DNA from: Xiphias gladius
Taxonomy: Eukaryota; Chordata; Actinopteri; Istiophoriformes; Xiphiidae
Direction: 5' to 3'
Assembly (NCBI RefSeq): GCF_016859285.1
Contig: NC_053411.1
Location: 18,720,722 to 18,784,721, forward strand
DNA length: 64,000 nucleotides
The first letter of the stretch is position 1; each line of letters starts with the position of its first letter. Positions 22,537 to 35,094 of this stretch are shown here, one piece after another. A program made the position numbers and the translations under genes. The notes beneath the pieces were generated by a model that ran no database searches, had not been told where the DNA came from, and worked only from the letters and a program-made list of their open reading frames with translations.

Positions 22537-22910
22537 AGGTAAGTAACCCAACTGACCTCCAATAACTGCAGAGATAAGACACTTCCTGCTCGCAACAGCA
22601 GATTTCAGTAGGCGTGTAGTTAAGAGCTTCATTGGTAATTCCTTTGGTTCACTAATGAAGAATGCCTATAGAATAATACTGCTGCTGCTTTACAGAACCA
22701 GGTTACAGAATGATTGTGTGAGGTTGGAAGAAATGTGATCAGCTGACAACATATAAAGTTTAATGAATGAAATCTTATTTCTTCAGACTGCATCAAAAAA
22801 CTGCTGAAAAGTAAATGAAGATTGTGTGAAAAGGAGAATCAACTCATTTATTTTTTAAACAGTATTTCTTGTTTTAAACTTTGACTTCTGCTACCGCTAC
22901 CTGTAAAACA

Positions 22911-23150
22911 GGGCTTGAGCTAATGATCATTTTCATTATTGATCAATATATCAGCTATGTTTCAATTAAATAGTGAAAAATGTAGTCTAAAATGTCAGAA
23001 GATAGTGAAAAATGCCCAAGGAGATGTCTTCAGATGTTTTGTTTTGTCCGACCGACAGTCCAGACCCCAAATATATTCAGTTTACAATCGCATGTGACCA
23101 AAAAAAAAAAGGAGCAAATCCTCACATTTGAAAAGCTGGAATCGGCGTAA
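22911..23150 (+). repeat. Dispersed miniature element R2, partial copy
   Basis: GAGCTAATGATCATTTTCATT, TTTTGTCCGACCGACAGTCC and CACATTTGAAAAGCTGGAATC are in R2 order; the right end is missing. Confidence 0.55.
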
Positions 23151-24056
23151 TCATAGATTGTGGATGAAAAAAATAATGATCCTTTATTCTACATGCAGTG
23201 TCAATGTTACCGAGTGATCGAGTAGTCGCCATGAAATTTGCTTTATTTACGCATAAATTGCAGGTGACTATTTTAGGGATGCAACTAGACTGCATGAGGA
23301 GATATTCAATGGAAACGCCTCACGCATGCACTGACGCGTTAAGAAAACAGAGTGCAAAATCAGAAGTCAGACCGGAGATTTGCTTAACATCAACCTGCCG
23401 GAACGAAACACCGTTTACGAATTTTGGCTTATTTAAGCAGTTCATTCATCCTCAAATGAATATCGGCACAACTGAATATCTGAGGGGAAAACGGGAGAAA
23501 AGACGCTCGAATAATCTGGAAAAGCTCATGAGATGTTTTCACATCAGGTCTCATTTTGAGTCAGGCGCTAAACTGAAGGTAAAAATGTTTGTTGTGGTTT
23601 TTCAGGTTTGTGCTAAATCATCCTGACCAGACCGGATCGACCAATCACCTGCCTGCTCTGTGACCTCGCCGGTTCGACTGCTGATATTGGTCAGATCATT
23701 GACTACAGTGTAAGGTTGCCTGCGTCTTTGATCCTGGACTTTGTGATCACTGTCTGACCAAACAGAAGAACTCCCATCACTGCTGCTGGACTACTGATCC
23801 CTGCTATTGATCGCTGATACTTGATTATTGGTCTCAGCTGAACCAGACACAAGCAGTCGATTCCTGATGATAAAGGAATATTTGTGGAACTCAAACTCCT
23901 GAAAACAACAAAAGCAACACAGTTAAGCTGATTTTTGTTGTTCAGCTGACCCCTTACTAGGACTTTGATCGGCTGACGAACGGCAAAAGCTCTCTTCTTA
24001 TTGGTCACGCGATCATTAAGACTTGCTATAGGAGAAACAACCCAACACGCAGCTCA
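23151..24056. other. sgms2 upstream region
   Basis: A 142-codon open frame at 23198-23626 has no recognisable family features and I treat it as chance. The last 30 or so bases form the likely 5' UTR of the sgms2 coding exon. Confidence 0.4.
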
Positions 24057-27000
24057 ATGGCAGCGTCAGAACTGATCAAGGACAATGATGATGTTCGCCC
24101 CCATGTGGAAGCTAATGTGACCACGACAAATCCACCCATGCCTCCTCATCCTCCAAGGGTGGCCAACGGTAAACCGACACGCCACATTTCCTCGCCGACG
24201 CCAGCCACCGACGCCCACGACGGCAAAAATAAACACGAGCGCAGCAAACTGAGCAGCCTGTTCCAACAGAACCAGCTGATCCACTCTCTGAGCAGCGGAC
24301 TGAGGCGACACTGCGACTACGTCAAGATCACCGTGCCGGAGGAGCGAGCGAACTGCCTCCCGACGGAGTGGTGGAAGACGGGAGTGGCCTTCCTCTACGC
24401 CCTGTTCAACCTCGTCTTCACCACCGTCATCATCACAGTCGTCCACGAGAGGGTGCCGGACAAGTCGGTGAACCCACCGCTGCCCGACAAGTTCTTTGAC
24501 TACATAGACCGAGTGCCCTGGGCCTTCACCGTCACCGAGGTCAACGGACTGATCCTGGTCGGACTCTGGCTCATCCAGTGGATCTTCCTCAAACACAAGT
24601 ACGATCAGCAGCTGTCACTGGTGTTTGTAGTATCAGTAGTAGGGATGTCCCAATCAAGTATTTTGGTCCCGATCCAGGTCCTTCTGATATTTTATCATCT
24701 GATTCTTATGGTATCTGATACATTGAAATAACAGCTGTAGATACTGAATCTGACAAACCTAATTTTTCACGAGCTACTTGATCCAGCCACTGACGGTCTC
24801 GAGTCGAAACTGTCAGGTTGATTTTGACTTTGAGATTCAAGACCTTTATCCATATACAAGTGCAAAGCGGGGATGAAATTTAATTTCTCCAGGGCCAATG
24901 ATGCTACAGTTATTTATCCAGTTTTAATTGAAGCTGTGCAGAAAGAGCACAGTAAACAGACACAGCGGCGTATGGTAGAGGAAGGGTTGGATTTTGATCA
25001 GCTCTGTTATAGCTGATAACGATTCATTGAAATATGCCCCGACTGGATCGGGACATCAGAGCCGGACCAATAAACTAGCCGATATTAGCTCGTTGCAGAT
25101 ATATCTATCAGCGTACATGTCACCTGATAAGTAACAAGAAATTGCATCAAGCGGTGCGTTTTAGAAAGGTTGCAGCATTTGTCATCTGGACCACATTGAC
25201 AGGTGTATTTTTCGGGGTGACCCGTCCCGTTCTGTAGGTACCATGGTCAAGATTTCATTGAAGTAAAGCTCTTCTTCTCCTTGTCTCTCTGCAGAGCTAT
25301 AGTGGGCCGTCGTTGCTTCTTCCTAATCGGGACTCTCTACATGTATCGATGTGTCACCATGTATATCACCACCCTGCCTGTGCCTGGAAAACACATGGTC
25401 TGCGCTCCAAAGGTACACGAAAACAGTCGGTTACATTTACTGTACGTTGACCTGTAGTTTACACGCTGTTCGTTATCAGCATTGCCCCGTTAATGGTTTG
25501 GTTGTCTGTGTGCAGCTGTACAACGACTCGACGGGGAAAATCTGGAGGATTTTGAGGCTGATCTCAGGAGGAGGTAACACCCAAACTCAAGTGTTTACGC
25601 AGTCTTTACTTGTGAGTGGTTCGGTTGGGGCTGCATGATGTGTAAAATTTAAAGTTAAAAGGTAAAGTAGATGATAGAGAGTCGCCCTGAGTCACGACAG
25701 TCTCGTGAACTGACGTGAATAATTAAGTCTGTGTAGAAGAGGGATCATCTCTGGCTACAAGAAGTGGCGTGAACAGTGTGTGGATTCTACTTTATTCAGT
25801 CTGTCCCTGCCGGGGAGCGAACACCAGCTAACAGCTGTCTGCAGATCTCAGGCCGTGAGCAGACTTTCAGTTTCTGTCCTGTCTGTGCTCACAGTGACCA
25901 TCACAATGGACGTCTGTTACTGACAGTCTGTGTGTAGCCGTATGTGACAGCATTAATTCTATTAAAACATGCAGAATGATGACGCGGTTCTTTCTCAACT
26001 GTTTTGCACATGTTCTACAAACCTAAAACACATAGATGTGTTGTGTTTTAGTCGTTTGTCGATTTTTCGCTTTTTAACGGCTCCTGGTTTGTTGTGTTCA
26101 GGTTTGTCTCTGACCGGCTCTCACTTGATGTGTGGAGACTTCCTGTACAGTGGCCACACCGTCATGTTGACCCTGTCCTACCTTTTCATCAAAGAGTGTG
26201 AGTACAAGCACAGGTGCACACACACACACACACACTCTTTTATCATCACATACTTGCTGCTCTCTGATTGATAAAGACAAATTCACTGTACTGCTCAGAA
26301 CACTGAGTTATATTTCATTGTTATTGTCTTTCTAGTTGTTGTTGTTAGTTGTTATTATTATTATTATCTTTTGTTATGAATTATAATCCAGTTTGACTGG
26401 TTCCATTTACATTGAATATTTTGTTGGTACTTTATTGATTATTAATGGAGAAACTCTCAATCTAAAGTGACTCACGACACATTTTAAACAAAAAACTGAA
26501 GAGAATGAAATCTGATGCAGTTTGAGTTTTCCGCTCAGTTGTGGTTTGGTCTGTATGTCATCGGTCCACTGCTCCTCGTTATTGTGAAAATCGCCTCACG
26601 AAACCCAGAGTTGTAGGACAACGTGCACACGTCTCTAGACCAGGACCCAAATAAATGTCTTTGGCAGCTGCTTTCGGCCATAACTGAGCCTCACGCGCTT
26701 CCCGTCCCACGTGCCCCCACTACAGCCAACGTTTTTTCTGCAGGAAGTATCTCGCAGCACAGTTTGCCGCCGCAGAAATCCTTCCTAAATTGAACAAGTT
26801 TGAAAAGGGTTTCAGGTGCGTTTGATTTGGTTCACTCTACGTGCCGCGATCTCCCGTGTGTTTTCAGACTCTCCGCGGTGGATGTGGTGGTACCACTGGC
26901 TCTGCTGGTTGCTCAGCGCCTCGGGGGTCGTCTGCATCCTGATCGCCCACGAGCACTACAGCATCGACGTGGTGATCGGGTACTTCGTCACCACCAGGAT

Positions 27001-28583
27001 CTTCTGGTGGTACCACACCATGGCCAACACACACGTAGGTGGACACACAGGCAAACTGCCACGACCTCGTACTGCCCTCTGCTGGCAGTGTTGACTTACT
27101 GAACCTATGAATCGCTTATAGATTTGACTTCATATTTTTTGAAGGGTATTTTTTATTAAGTTGTGTCAGGAGCAGCAGCATTTTCAGCAGTGAATTTTAT
27201 CGAAAGAGAACTATTAATAACATGAACTGCATTTTTCTTTGTACACTTACTGATCATTTATTACTTTTGGTCAAGTTGCCCAAACGTTAACTCACAGTCG
27301 CCAAAGTTTTTATTAAAGAGAAAAGAGAAACGATGGTTCATTACACAGGTTTTTAACTGAAACGTGACACAGTAAATGCTACATAGAAAGGAAGAACAAA
27401 TAACATTAGGCATTGTATGTCTTCCACGCTAACCGTAGACAGTGGTGGAACAGCAGCAGAAACATCTCAGTAATCAAAAAATGAAACATTTGGAAAAAAC
27501 CTTTAGTGATGTCTCGAACGTGAAGTGATGGTTCAGAGTTTGACGACAGATGTTGCTTGTATTTGATCATTTCCAGGTATTGAACTGTGAAATGTGTTGA
27601 TTTCCTGCTTCATAACTGTACAAACCGTACATTGTAAGGTTCAGTATAATCTATAGGACCGATAGTATTGATCTGTCACAACTTGTTTCCTTCAGTTCCA
27701 AATGTGTTCATGTAACTTCAACTGAGCGAAGCTGCGTAATAAGTTTGGTTTTAAAACGATACAAAAACTCGAGCAGTCTAATGAACCATTAGAACAACTG
27801 ATTGTTTTTATTGTCGATTGATCTGCTGCTGATTTTCTCAAATGAATTGATTTGCCTATAGAATTCACAAAAAAGGGAAAAAATGACCGTCGATATTTTC
27901 CAAAGCCAAAGTTGAGTTTTGATAATCAATTCATCTTTTTTCCAAGAAAATTTTCCAAATATTTTCCGGTTTCAGCTTCTCAGATGTGATGATTTTCTGC
28001 TTTTCTTTCTCATATAAAATAAGTAAATAAGTAGTTTTCAACCAAAAAATGATCAGATTCATTGATAATGAAATAATGGTTAGTTGTAGCCCTTAAGGTT
28101 TAATATGACATAATAAGAACATTAATAATAATAATAAGTTTATTTAAGGTTTGCTTTTCAAAGCTTTACACAGAAGAAAAATACCAAATAATATATAGAA
28201 AACAGTAAAAGTAGCAGGGGACTTTAAATGAGACGTTAAAAGCATGTAAACGTCACATTTTAGAAGCTGGGACCATTTTTGATGGTTAAATGACTGAAAT
28301 GACGAATTGATTATCAGATCAGTTCTATTTCTTTTGAGGCACTAATTGATGGATTGTTTCAGCTCTGGTATAATTTCACGGAATCGATTTTGTGTCGGTT
28401 TCTGCTCAGGCGCTGCGTCAGGCTCCAAACAACTACCTGTCGAGGACGTGGTGGAACCCGGTCTTCGGCTTTCTGGAGAGGAACGTCCAGACGACGGTTC
28501 CCATCGTGTTCTCGTGGCCGGTGCCCCTGCCTTCATCCTGCAGACAGAGATACAGGATGGTGGAGGGGGGCAGGGACGAGTGA
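24057..28583 (+). CDS. sgms2: Sphingomyelin synthase 2 (phosphatidylcholine:ceramide cholinephosphotransferase 2)
   Basis: Six coding exons: 24057-24598, 25295-25412, 25516-25573, 26102-26197, 26868-27034, 28410-28583 (384 residues, all phases consistent). The enzyme moves phosphocholine from phosphatidylcholine to ceramide at the plasma membrane and Golgi. After a variable N-terminus come EWWKTG and the first membrane segment, then HERVPDKSVNPPLPDKFFDY, which favours SMS2 over SMS1. The lipid phosphatase-like core follows in exons 2-5: GRRCFFLIGTLYMYRC, TTLPVPGKH, SGHTVMLT, and AHEHYSIDVV. The catalytic His/His/Asp triad (H of SGHT; H and D of HYSID) is present. About six hydrophobic segments are visible. 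The tail keeps FSWP and SSC but lacks most of the palmitoylated cysteines known in mammalian SMS2. Exon 1 ends at a GTACGA donor; open frame continuing past it is intronic. Confidence 0.95.
24641..25057 (+). mobile_element. hAT-like miniature element in sgms2 intron 1
   Basis: AGGGATGTCCCAATC at the left and GGATCGGGACATC at the right form imperfect terminal inverted repeats. TCTGATAC motifs lie between them. This terminus type (AGGGATGTCCCGATC) is common in non-autonomous fish DNA transposons. A second, different fragment (ATATTAGCTCGTTGCAGATATATC) follows directly and recurs near 43640-43690. Confidence 0.55.
27790..28096 (-). repeat. Dispersed miniature element R2, reverse copy in sgms2 intron 5
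   Basis: TTCAGCTTCTCAGATGTGATG and the terminal GGTTAGTTGTAGCCCT identify a reverse R2 copy with scattered substitutions. A low-complexity TAATAATAATAA tract follows at about 28123. Confidence 0.55.
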
Positions 28584-29321
28584 GGACCGAGGGGAGGAGG
28601 GGGGAGGAAAGAGGACATAAGTGACCCGAGTGACGGAAACAGAGTCCATCCCCCGTGGCTCCGAAAGGAGAGGACAGAGGGACGGACACACAGAAGGAGC
28701 GTACGCACCTCTGTCCCGACTACTGAGGACGAGGAGGCGCAGAAAAGGTGTTACGACGTTTACATTATCATGATCACCTGCCACTTATTTATCAGCACAG
28801 ATTAATCAGCCAAACGGCAATGATGCAGTTCATCTTCCTTCCTTTTACCTGTGAAATGTTCAGACGTGTGGATCAATACATGGTGTGTTCAGCGGAAGTT
28901 CGAACGCTCGACCTCAAAGGCTAAATGTCAGGAAAACAAGAGGTGTGACTCTGAGGTGAAACAAGTCACAAGTGGTGGAAAATGTGTCTCATTTCACTGC
29001 TAGGTGCTAATCACTCACTGGCCTCCACGGAATCATCCGGAATCATCCGGAATCATCCGACTGCTTTGTGTTACTCGATGACACAAAAACAAGCCCTTAA
29101 GTTGTTAAGCGGCTGAGGACACAGTGACACTGTCGCACAGTTGAAGGTGTGTGATGGGATTTGAGCATTTCATTAAAAAACACCTTATCAGACACGTTTA
29201 AAATACTACAAGTTCTAGAAAGGAGCAAAAGATGATGATCAAATTTCTGTCGGAGGCTTTTGAGGGATTTCAGGGATTTATCATGGCATTCATTCACCTT
29301 TTATTTCTGCTGTCAGGATTA

Positions 29322-29680
29322 GGGCTGCAACTGATGATTGCTTTCGTCTCCGATTACCTACCGATTGTTGGTTTAGTCTGTGAAATGTCAAAAAAACCCC
29401 AAAAAACCTGTCAAAAAAGACCCGACGGGGCTTCGCAGAGCCGGACGAGACGTCTTCAAATGTCTTGTTTTGTTCGACCAAGAGTCCAAAAATATTTGGG
29501 TTACAAAGATGTATGACCAAGAAAATGAGGAGATCATCTCATTTGAGAGGCAGGAGTCAGAGAATATTCGGCATGTTTCGCTGTTTTTGCTTGAAAAACC
29601 ACTGAAAAGATTGATCAAAAATAGTTGCAGATCATTTCTCTCTCAGCAGACTAATCAATTCATTGACTAATAGTTTGGGC
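29322..29680 (+). repeat. Dispersed miniature element R2
   Basis: Starts AGGGCTGCAACTGATGATTG, contains TCTTGTTTTGTTCGACCAAG and CATTTGAGAGGCAGGAGTC, and ends near CAGACTAATCAATTCATTGA: full R2 order. Confidence 0.6.
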
Positions 29681-31843
29681 TCGAGTCATGATAAACATCA
29701 AATCTCTGTCTCGACTGAAGGTTTAAAACAGTCTCAGATGCCATAAAAGTCTCGAGAGGCGCAACTAAATATAATAATAATAAAAATCTACCGTACGAAC
29801 GTCCGAGATTCTGCCACGACGGAGTTAAAATCATAGACGTGGTTTTGTGCTCTTCATGTTCAGGTAACAGGGCGTAACGTAGTGAAGTCGAGGAGTGGAC
29901 ACATCCTGCAGCTCAAACAAAGACGGATCAACCAGCTGAAGTGGTCAAGTCCCGTTAGATAAAGTAACTGAGCCTCGGTACCAATACTCGAACCGTACGT
30001 TTTCATACCCTATTTTGAGAAATTCGCTTCATTTCCTGTAATAATTGAATTTGATAGAAGAAGCTGAAGTTGTCGAAACACAAGCTGCCGTGCACCAACT
30101 TCACTGAACTAAATACAAACTAAAACTGGCAAAAGGCACCAGGGACCGTATGTTCAAGTAATAACCAAACAAGAGAAAAACCGTCTGTCGATGTGCTTCC
30201 TGCGCTCAGAACTCAGCAGAGGTGGATTTATTAACGACTCTTGATTTTATTTTTAATCTCTTGCAGAGGATAGCAGTGTTTCGTGTGTTCACTGGGCGTG
30301 TCAGACAAAAACCGAAAGAGTGATGCCAACGAAGCTAAAAGCGCGGCGTCTCTCTCTCGACAGAAAAATTATTTATGTTTGGTTGGTAAGAGCGCCAGAT
30401 GTTTGGGACCAAAGCTAACCTGCCAACTACTTAACGACCTAATTTAAGTTGGGTCTTCATCAACTAGACAGTGAAAGCACTTCTATGTGAATTAGTTGCA
30501 GTCAGCCGCATGCTAGCTCATTAACCCAAACAACTTCGATGAGTGATGCCGACAACCCTTAAAAAATACGTGTCGTACACGAAAGGCAGAGGCATTGTCG
30601 CTCAACAAAGAAAAAAGAGGCCAAAGGTTTAAATATAGAGATGATTTCTCGCTGTTTTGGTTTGTTAGCTAGCCAGAGACTCACGAACAAAGCTAACAAA
30701 GCTAGCGACAGCGTGCGAGTCCGGAGTGTAAGTTAAAGATCAATGTTGTATATGTTTTCCTGTACTTGATTATCGTTGTGTAAGTTATATTTTCAATCAT
30801 GTCTTATTATATTTTTATGGCTTTATTTTTTTTTACTGTATAACGAATCAGTGAAACCAAAACCGTCTGTAAGCTTTAGATTCACCCCAAACTCCCTTTT
30901 AAAATGCTGCTGAATTTAAGTCGTTCTAATGAAGGTTGTCGTCGTGTAAAGTTCCAGAGCAAATTTTATAAAAGTGTTGCCTGATGTTCAACGTGGAAAC
31001 ATTCACATCTGTCCTTGTTAAAGTTGACTTGAAAAGTGTCATCATCCAGATGTTTGCTTTGATAATAAAAGATTTATTTTCAGTCAAGAGCTGGTGCTGA
31101 TGATTTATCCTGTTAAAGAAAAAAACCAACCGTGCGGTACATTTCACTGCATCATAAAGTACACGAGGTTTATAATACGTCAGTACTTTTACTACTGATA
31201 CTTTGACCACACGAAGCCGAGGATACTTGAGTAGGATTTTGAACGGACTGTTTCTACATGGCACACAGAACCGATTTAACTGGTACAGAATGAGCACGGA
31301 CTCATACATAGACTTCTTTTCTTTTTTTGTTTTCCTTGAGCAAGCGACATGTTTTTAAGTGTTTTGGACTGACACTTGAAAATTAACGCTTGATTTATTT
31401 AATCCAAACTTTATTCAGTGAGGAACAGAGAGTCTTAAAAAGTAGTTCCCTTTTAAAAAGGCTTTAGAAGGCCTAAATATTTTTCACTAAACAAAGTGAC
31501 ACTCGTTTTATATATATATATATATAACAATATACAGTAAATTAAATGTCCGCACACTTCAGTCTATTTATAAATTCATATGTGTACGGAGTCCCACAGG
31601 TAAAGTTTTTTTCTAATATTTTTATCACTTAAATTGTTGGAATATTTTCTGACAAACACTTTGCAACATGAGATTTTTATTCTCAACTTTACCTTCTTCA
31701 AACTTGATTTTCAAGTTTGTTTGTTTGGTTTTTTTCTCCTCACTGTCGGCCCATTTTTATTTCCTTACAGCAGTTTTTTTTTTTTTTTTTTTTTAAGACT
31801 TTTTCATATCACATGCTTCTACTAGTGCCTTTTTTTTTTCTCG

Positions 31844-31874
31844 TGATCGTTTATATACATATATACATATATAC

Positions 31875-31909
<35 letters not shown>

Positions 31910-31992
31910 TATGTGTATATGTATATATGTATATGTATATATGTATATGTATATATGTATATGTATATATGTATATGTATGTATATACACAC
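31844..31992. repeat. TATATG / TA microsatellite
   Basis: Long runs of ATACATATAT and GTATATATGTATAT, self-complementary at the centre so the tract could extrude a hairpin. Reads as Ile/Tyr in several frames on both strands, which is a by-product. Confidence 0.9.
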
Positions 31993-32207
31993 ATTTTCAT
32001 ATTTTGTATAAGTCACTGTTCAAATTTTATTTTATGAATGTATTAATTTTCATGATTTATTTACATTGAATTCATCTTAAAGTCTTAATCCGTCCATTAG
32101 GGCAAATCGGGTGAACGCAGCCAATCACATCACCAGTTTGCATTTTATTTTTAGGAAACTGAACTGGGGACTGAATTCAAGACTTGCAGGTACCTGGGGC
32201 AGCTTCC

Positions 32208-33837
32208 TCAGGGCTGCTGGCTCCGCTTCCGCTTCCTTTTACCCTGGAAAATAAAAAAAAATTTTTAAAAAAAAGAAGAAACCGAAGCCTTCTGCCACAA
32301 ACACACACACAGCATGTAGACCCTGTCATGGACAGACCGTACGTACGTAGTTGTCTCTGGCAGACCATCCGGGATAAAGCTGCATGTGGAGCAGTCTCTC
32401 CTTCTGGGCCAGATCGTAATACTTGGACTGTTCAGAGTGCGACAGAGCGTGCCACTGACGGAGACGGAGACGGAGACAGAGACTGGGGATTAGACGAGTT
32501 AAAATCAAATGAAAGGACAAGAAAGAGACACAGACGTCTGCCGAGGCTGAACAATCCTCTAAAACTGTTGCTCCAGTAGATTAAAACATTTTCCACTATT
32601 CAGGTCTCTTTTCCAACATTTTTAATTCTCTCCGAAGCCCTGAATCACTGCCCCCCCCCCCCCCTTTGATTTGGGGGATAATCATGCTCAAAGTTTCTGA
32701 TCTGGGTTACAACTGGGCCCTGTTTGTTTTTTAAGCCTGTATTTGTTCACATTCAGTCCAACTGTCCCATTAAAAGCTGCTGAATCCTCTGTGATCAGCT
32801 CCTGTTGTCAGCGTAGCCGTGGACGTTCAGACACCTGTCCAACTTAAACACAGGAAGATTATCAGGCAGGAGAAAGTTTTAAAATGATTTCTAAGCAGAT
32901 TTACTGATGTTTCTCTGTATGGAAATAGGAGGTAATGTTATTCTTGGAAAGTGTAAAGTCCCACTGAATCTAAAAATGTGTGTTTCACGTCTGTGTGTTG
33001 AGGTTTGATTTGAGTTATGACTTAGAGATGGAGGCATTTTTCTGTTAAGACAATTGGCAACCGTGGGACCAGGTCTTCGAACCAAGACAGGTGACATCAT
33101 CAGGGTAACCTCCCTCTCTCTCACCCGACGTCCCAGGATGCGGTTGATGGCGGCGCTCTCTCTCTCTGGTCCCTCCTGCAGCACTTGGTGTCTCATCTCC
33201 TTCATGTAGAGCATGAAGGCGTTCAGAGGCTTCTTCACTACCTGTCTGCTGCTGAGGACGAGAGACACACAGAACACAGGGGGGGAGAGAGAGAGAGAGA
33301 GAGAGAGGAGGGAGGGGGTTCGTCCAGATCAGTGGTCTGAACACTCCAGCAGTACTGCAGTAGTACTCCAGAAACAGGGGGACTAGTGCTTTTTGTAGCA
33401 GTAGTAATACTACTGTTACTGTAGTAGCACTATCAGTAGTAGCTGTAGTAGTAGCATTAGCAGCATTAGCAGTAGTAACAGTAGTAGCAGTAGCAATAGC
33501 AATAGCAGTAGTAGCAGTAGCAGTAGTAGCAGTAGCAGTACTTTCAATACTATCTGGTAGTATTAGTACAACTTGCAATGGTTGCAGTGGTGGAAGTATA
33601 CAGTAGCTGGATTTGCAGTATCAGTAGTAATGTTTGCAGTAGTGTTAGTAGTAGTCCTCTTACTAGTGATCCCATCAGTACAAGTAATATTGTGAAAACC
33701 TGAACCCCTTAAAAACTCACCCTGCGGCACTGGTGCCATGGTAACAGGGCTGCGTCCTGGAGTGGGCGTCGGCCTGTCTGGCAGCGGATGCACCGATTGG
33801 CTGAGTGTACGGGGAGGACGGAGGGAAATGTCTGTCA
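32208..33837 (-). CDS. lef1: LEF1/TCF-family HMG-box transcription factor, divergent and possibly broken (partial)
   Basis: Four exons read right to left: 33837-33721, 33251-33125, 32454-32347, 32243-32208 or beyond. LEF/TCF factors bind DNA through an HMG box and recruit beta-catenin in Wnt signalling. The box is split at the usual place: [14 protein letters not shown]...[12 protein letters not shown], then [17 protein letters not shown]...[15 protein letters not shown]. The first exon listed ([13 protein letters not shown]) resembles the LEF1 segment following TYS. The basic tail begins [11 protein letters not shown] but then meets an in-frame TGA, although the exon has a good donor (CCCCAG|GTACCT) 14 bases further on. 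The middle of the HMG box departs from the near-invariant vertebrate sequence. I found no beta-catenin-binding N-terminus up to the Tc1 remnant at 37.5 kb. It could be a decaying lef1 duplicate or a short dominant-negative form; tcf7 ancestry is possible, but position next to sgms2 favours lef1. Confidence 0.65.
32715..33035 (+). repeat. Interspersed repeat family R1, copy B
   Basis: Contains CCCTGTTTGTTTTTTAAGCC, CGTAGCCGTGGACGTTCAG, GATTTCTAAGCAGATTTAC and AATGTGTGTTTCACGTCTGTG in the R1 order. It lies in the intron between the two HMG-box exons of the LEF1-like gene. Confidence 0.55.
33282..33690. repeat. GA microsatellite and imperfect AGT/AGC triplet array
   Basis: (GA)n at about 33282-33308 lies just upstream (minus sense) of the first HMG-box exon acceptor, so its CT complement acts as polypyrimidine tract. 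From about 33340 to 33650 the sequence is an irregular series of AGTAGTAGC/AGCAATAGC triplets. Confidence 0.8.
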
Positions 33838-34394
33838 CTGTAGAGGAGGAGAGGGATGAGAGGATGGACGGACGACTGCGGAGTTGAAGAGAGGAGAGCG
33901 AAGAAAAAAATCCGAGTTAGTACAGTTCACGTCTTCAGCTCAAGCTCTGCTTTGGGAGAAGTTATTCATTATCAAACAGGTTGTCATGGAACATGGAGAA
34001 AGAAATTTCAGTTTGATTAAATGGTTTCATGTTAACATTGGCAGGTCGGGACCTTTTTTTTTTTTTTTTCCTTTGCTCTGGAGTTGCACTAAAAATATTG
34101 TATATGTTACGTTAACAAGCTGCTAAGTTCAGATGTTTAGCCTGTTAATTTTCGCCGCAGCGTGATTGCAGTGTCTCCACCAGAGGGCAGCGTGAGGTCT
34201 AACTTCACGGCCCACAACACGAGGCATTTACGATGTTCTGTGTGTCTATTTCACTTTCCTTTAATATTGGGAGGGAATTAAACGCACTGTGCCGCTTTAG
34301 TGGCAACAAGTCTGAAAGTTTGGCGCGTTAGCGATTACCAGCGTTTCCTGTTTGCCGCTGGATGACTCTGACACTGTAGGAGACTTTAAAACAT

Positions 34395-34595
34395 GATATT
34401 TCTCAGGCAAGTTCTGCAGTAATGAGGAGTCTTTTTTTTCTTTTTTTTTTGGATGATTTCTAAGCAGATTTACAGACGTTTATTTGTTATGGACCTCAGA
34501 GATGATGACATCCTCGGGACGTGTAAGTCACACTGAATTTTAAAAAACGCGTTTCACGTCTGCGCGTTCAGATTTAACTGAGTTACGACTCTGGG
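34395..34595 (+). repeat. Interspersed repeat family R1, copy C
   Basis: CAGGCAAGTTCTGCAGTAATGAGG, GATTTCTAAGCAGATTTAC, GAGATGATGACATCCTCGG and GTAAGTCACACTGAATTT appear in R1 order, giving the clearest view of the right half of the family. Confidence 0.55.
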
Positions 34596-35094
34596 AACAA
34601 GTGCGTTTTGTTTGTTTTTGGTTTTTTTTGACGCAAATTGCATCAATCGTTTTGAAACAGGTTTTCAATTGGTGGCACCTGCGGTTACCACGGGAACACA
34701 GGTGCAACTCCTCGTTTATCAACACATCGCGTTTCCTGTGACTGCTTCACAATAAAAGCCCGCCCGTGTTAGTCCGGTTTAAGTCTTAACGTGAAGCAGC
34801 AGCATTTCGCAGTAAATGACACGGTAACGCTGGATATCACGCCGCATCATTTCCTGGTAGGGAAATTTGAATCCAGCGCGGGAACGGCGTCTCCGCCACT
34901 ACCCTTAAAAACTGATAGAAAGAGAATCGATTACTTCATGTAAATACATTGAAGCGCGACCATCAATAGCACCAAGAAAACCTTAGAGATACAGAGTCTC
35001 GAAAAGTGAGAGTGAAGCCTTAACATTTCTAATGCTACAATGAATGATAATAAGTCTGATTGAAATCTGATGTGATGTCTAATATAGTAACATC

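Larger units (their letters stand above)
28584..32207. other. Spacer between sgms2 and the LEF1-like gene
   Basis: sgms2 3' UTR and intergenic DNA; no exon recognised. It holds an R2 element at 29.3-29.7 kb, three tandem GGAATCATCC units at 29029-29058, and an AT-rich microsatellite near 31.85-31.99 kb. The two genes are convergent. Confidence 0.55.

Noticed and set aside
23198-23626. 142-codon open frame upstream of sgms2
   Set aside because: No recognisable motif, no repeat of it elsewhere, and no splice partner; treated as chance.
24599-24731. Continuation of the sgms2 first exon frame
   Set aside because: The conserved protein continues at 25295 after a GTACGA donor at 24599; the extra frame runs into a hAT-like element.
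31717-32037. Ile/Tyr-rich frames on both strands
   Set aside because: Translations of the TATATG microsatellite.
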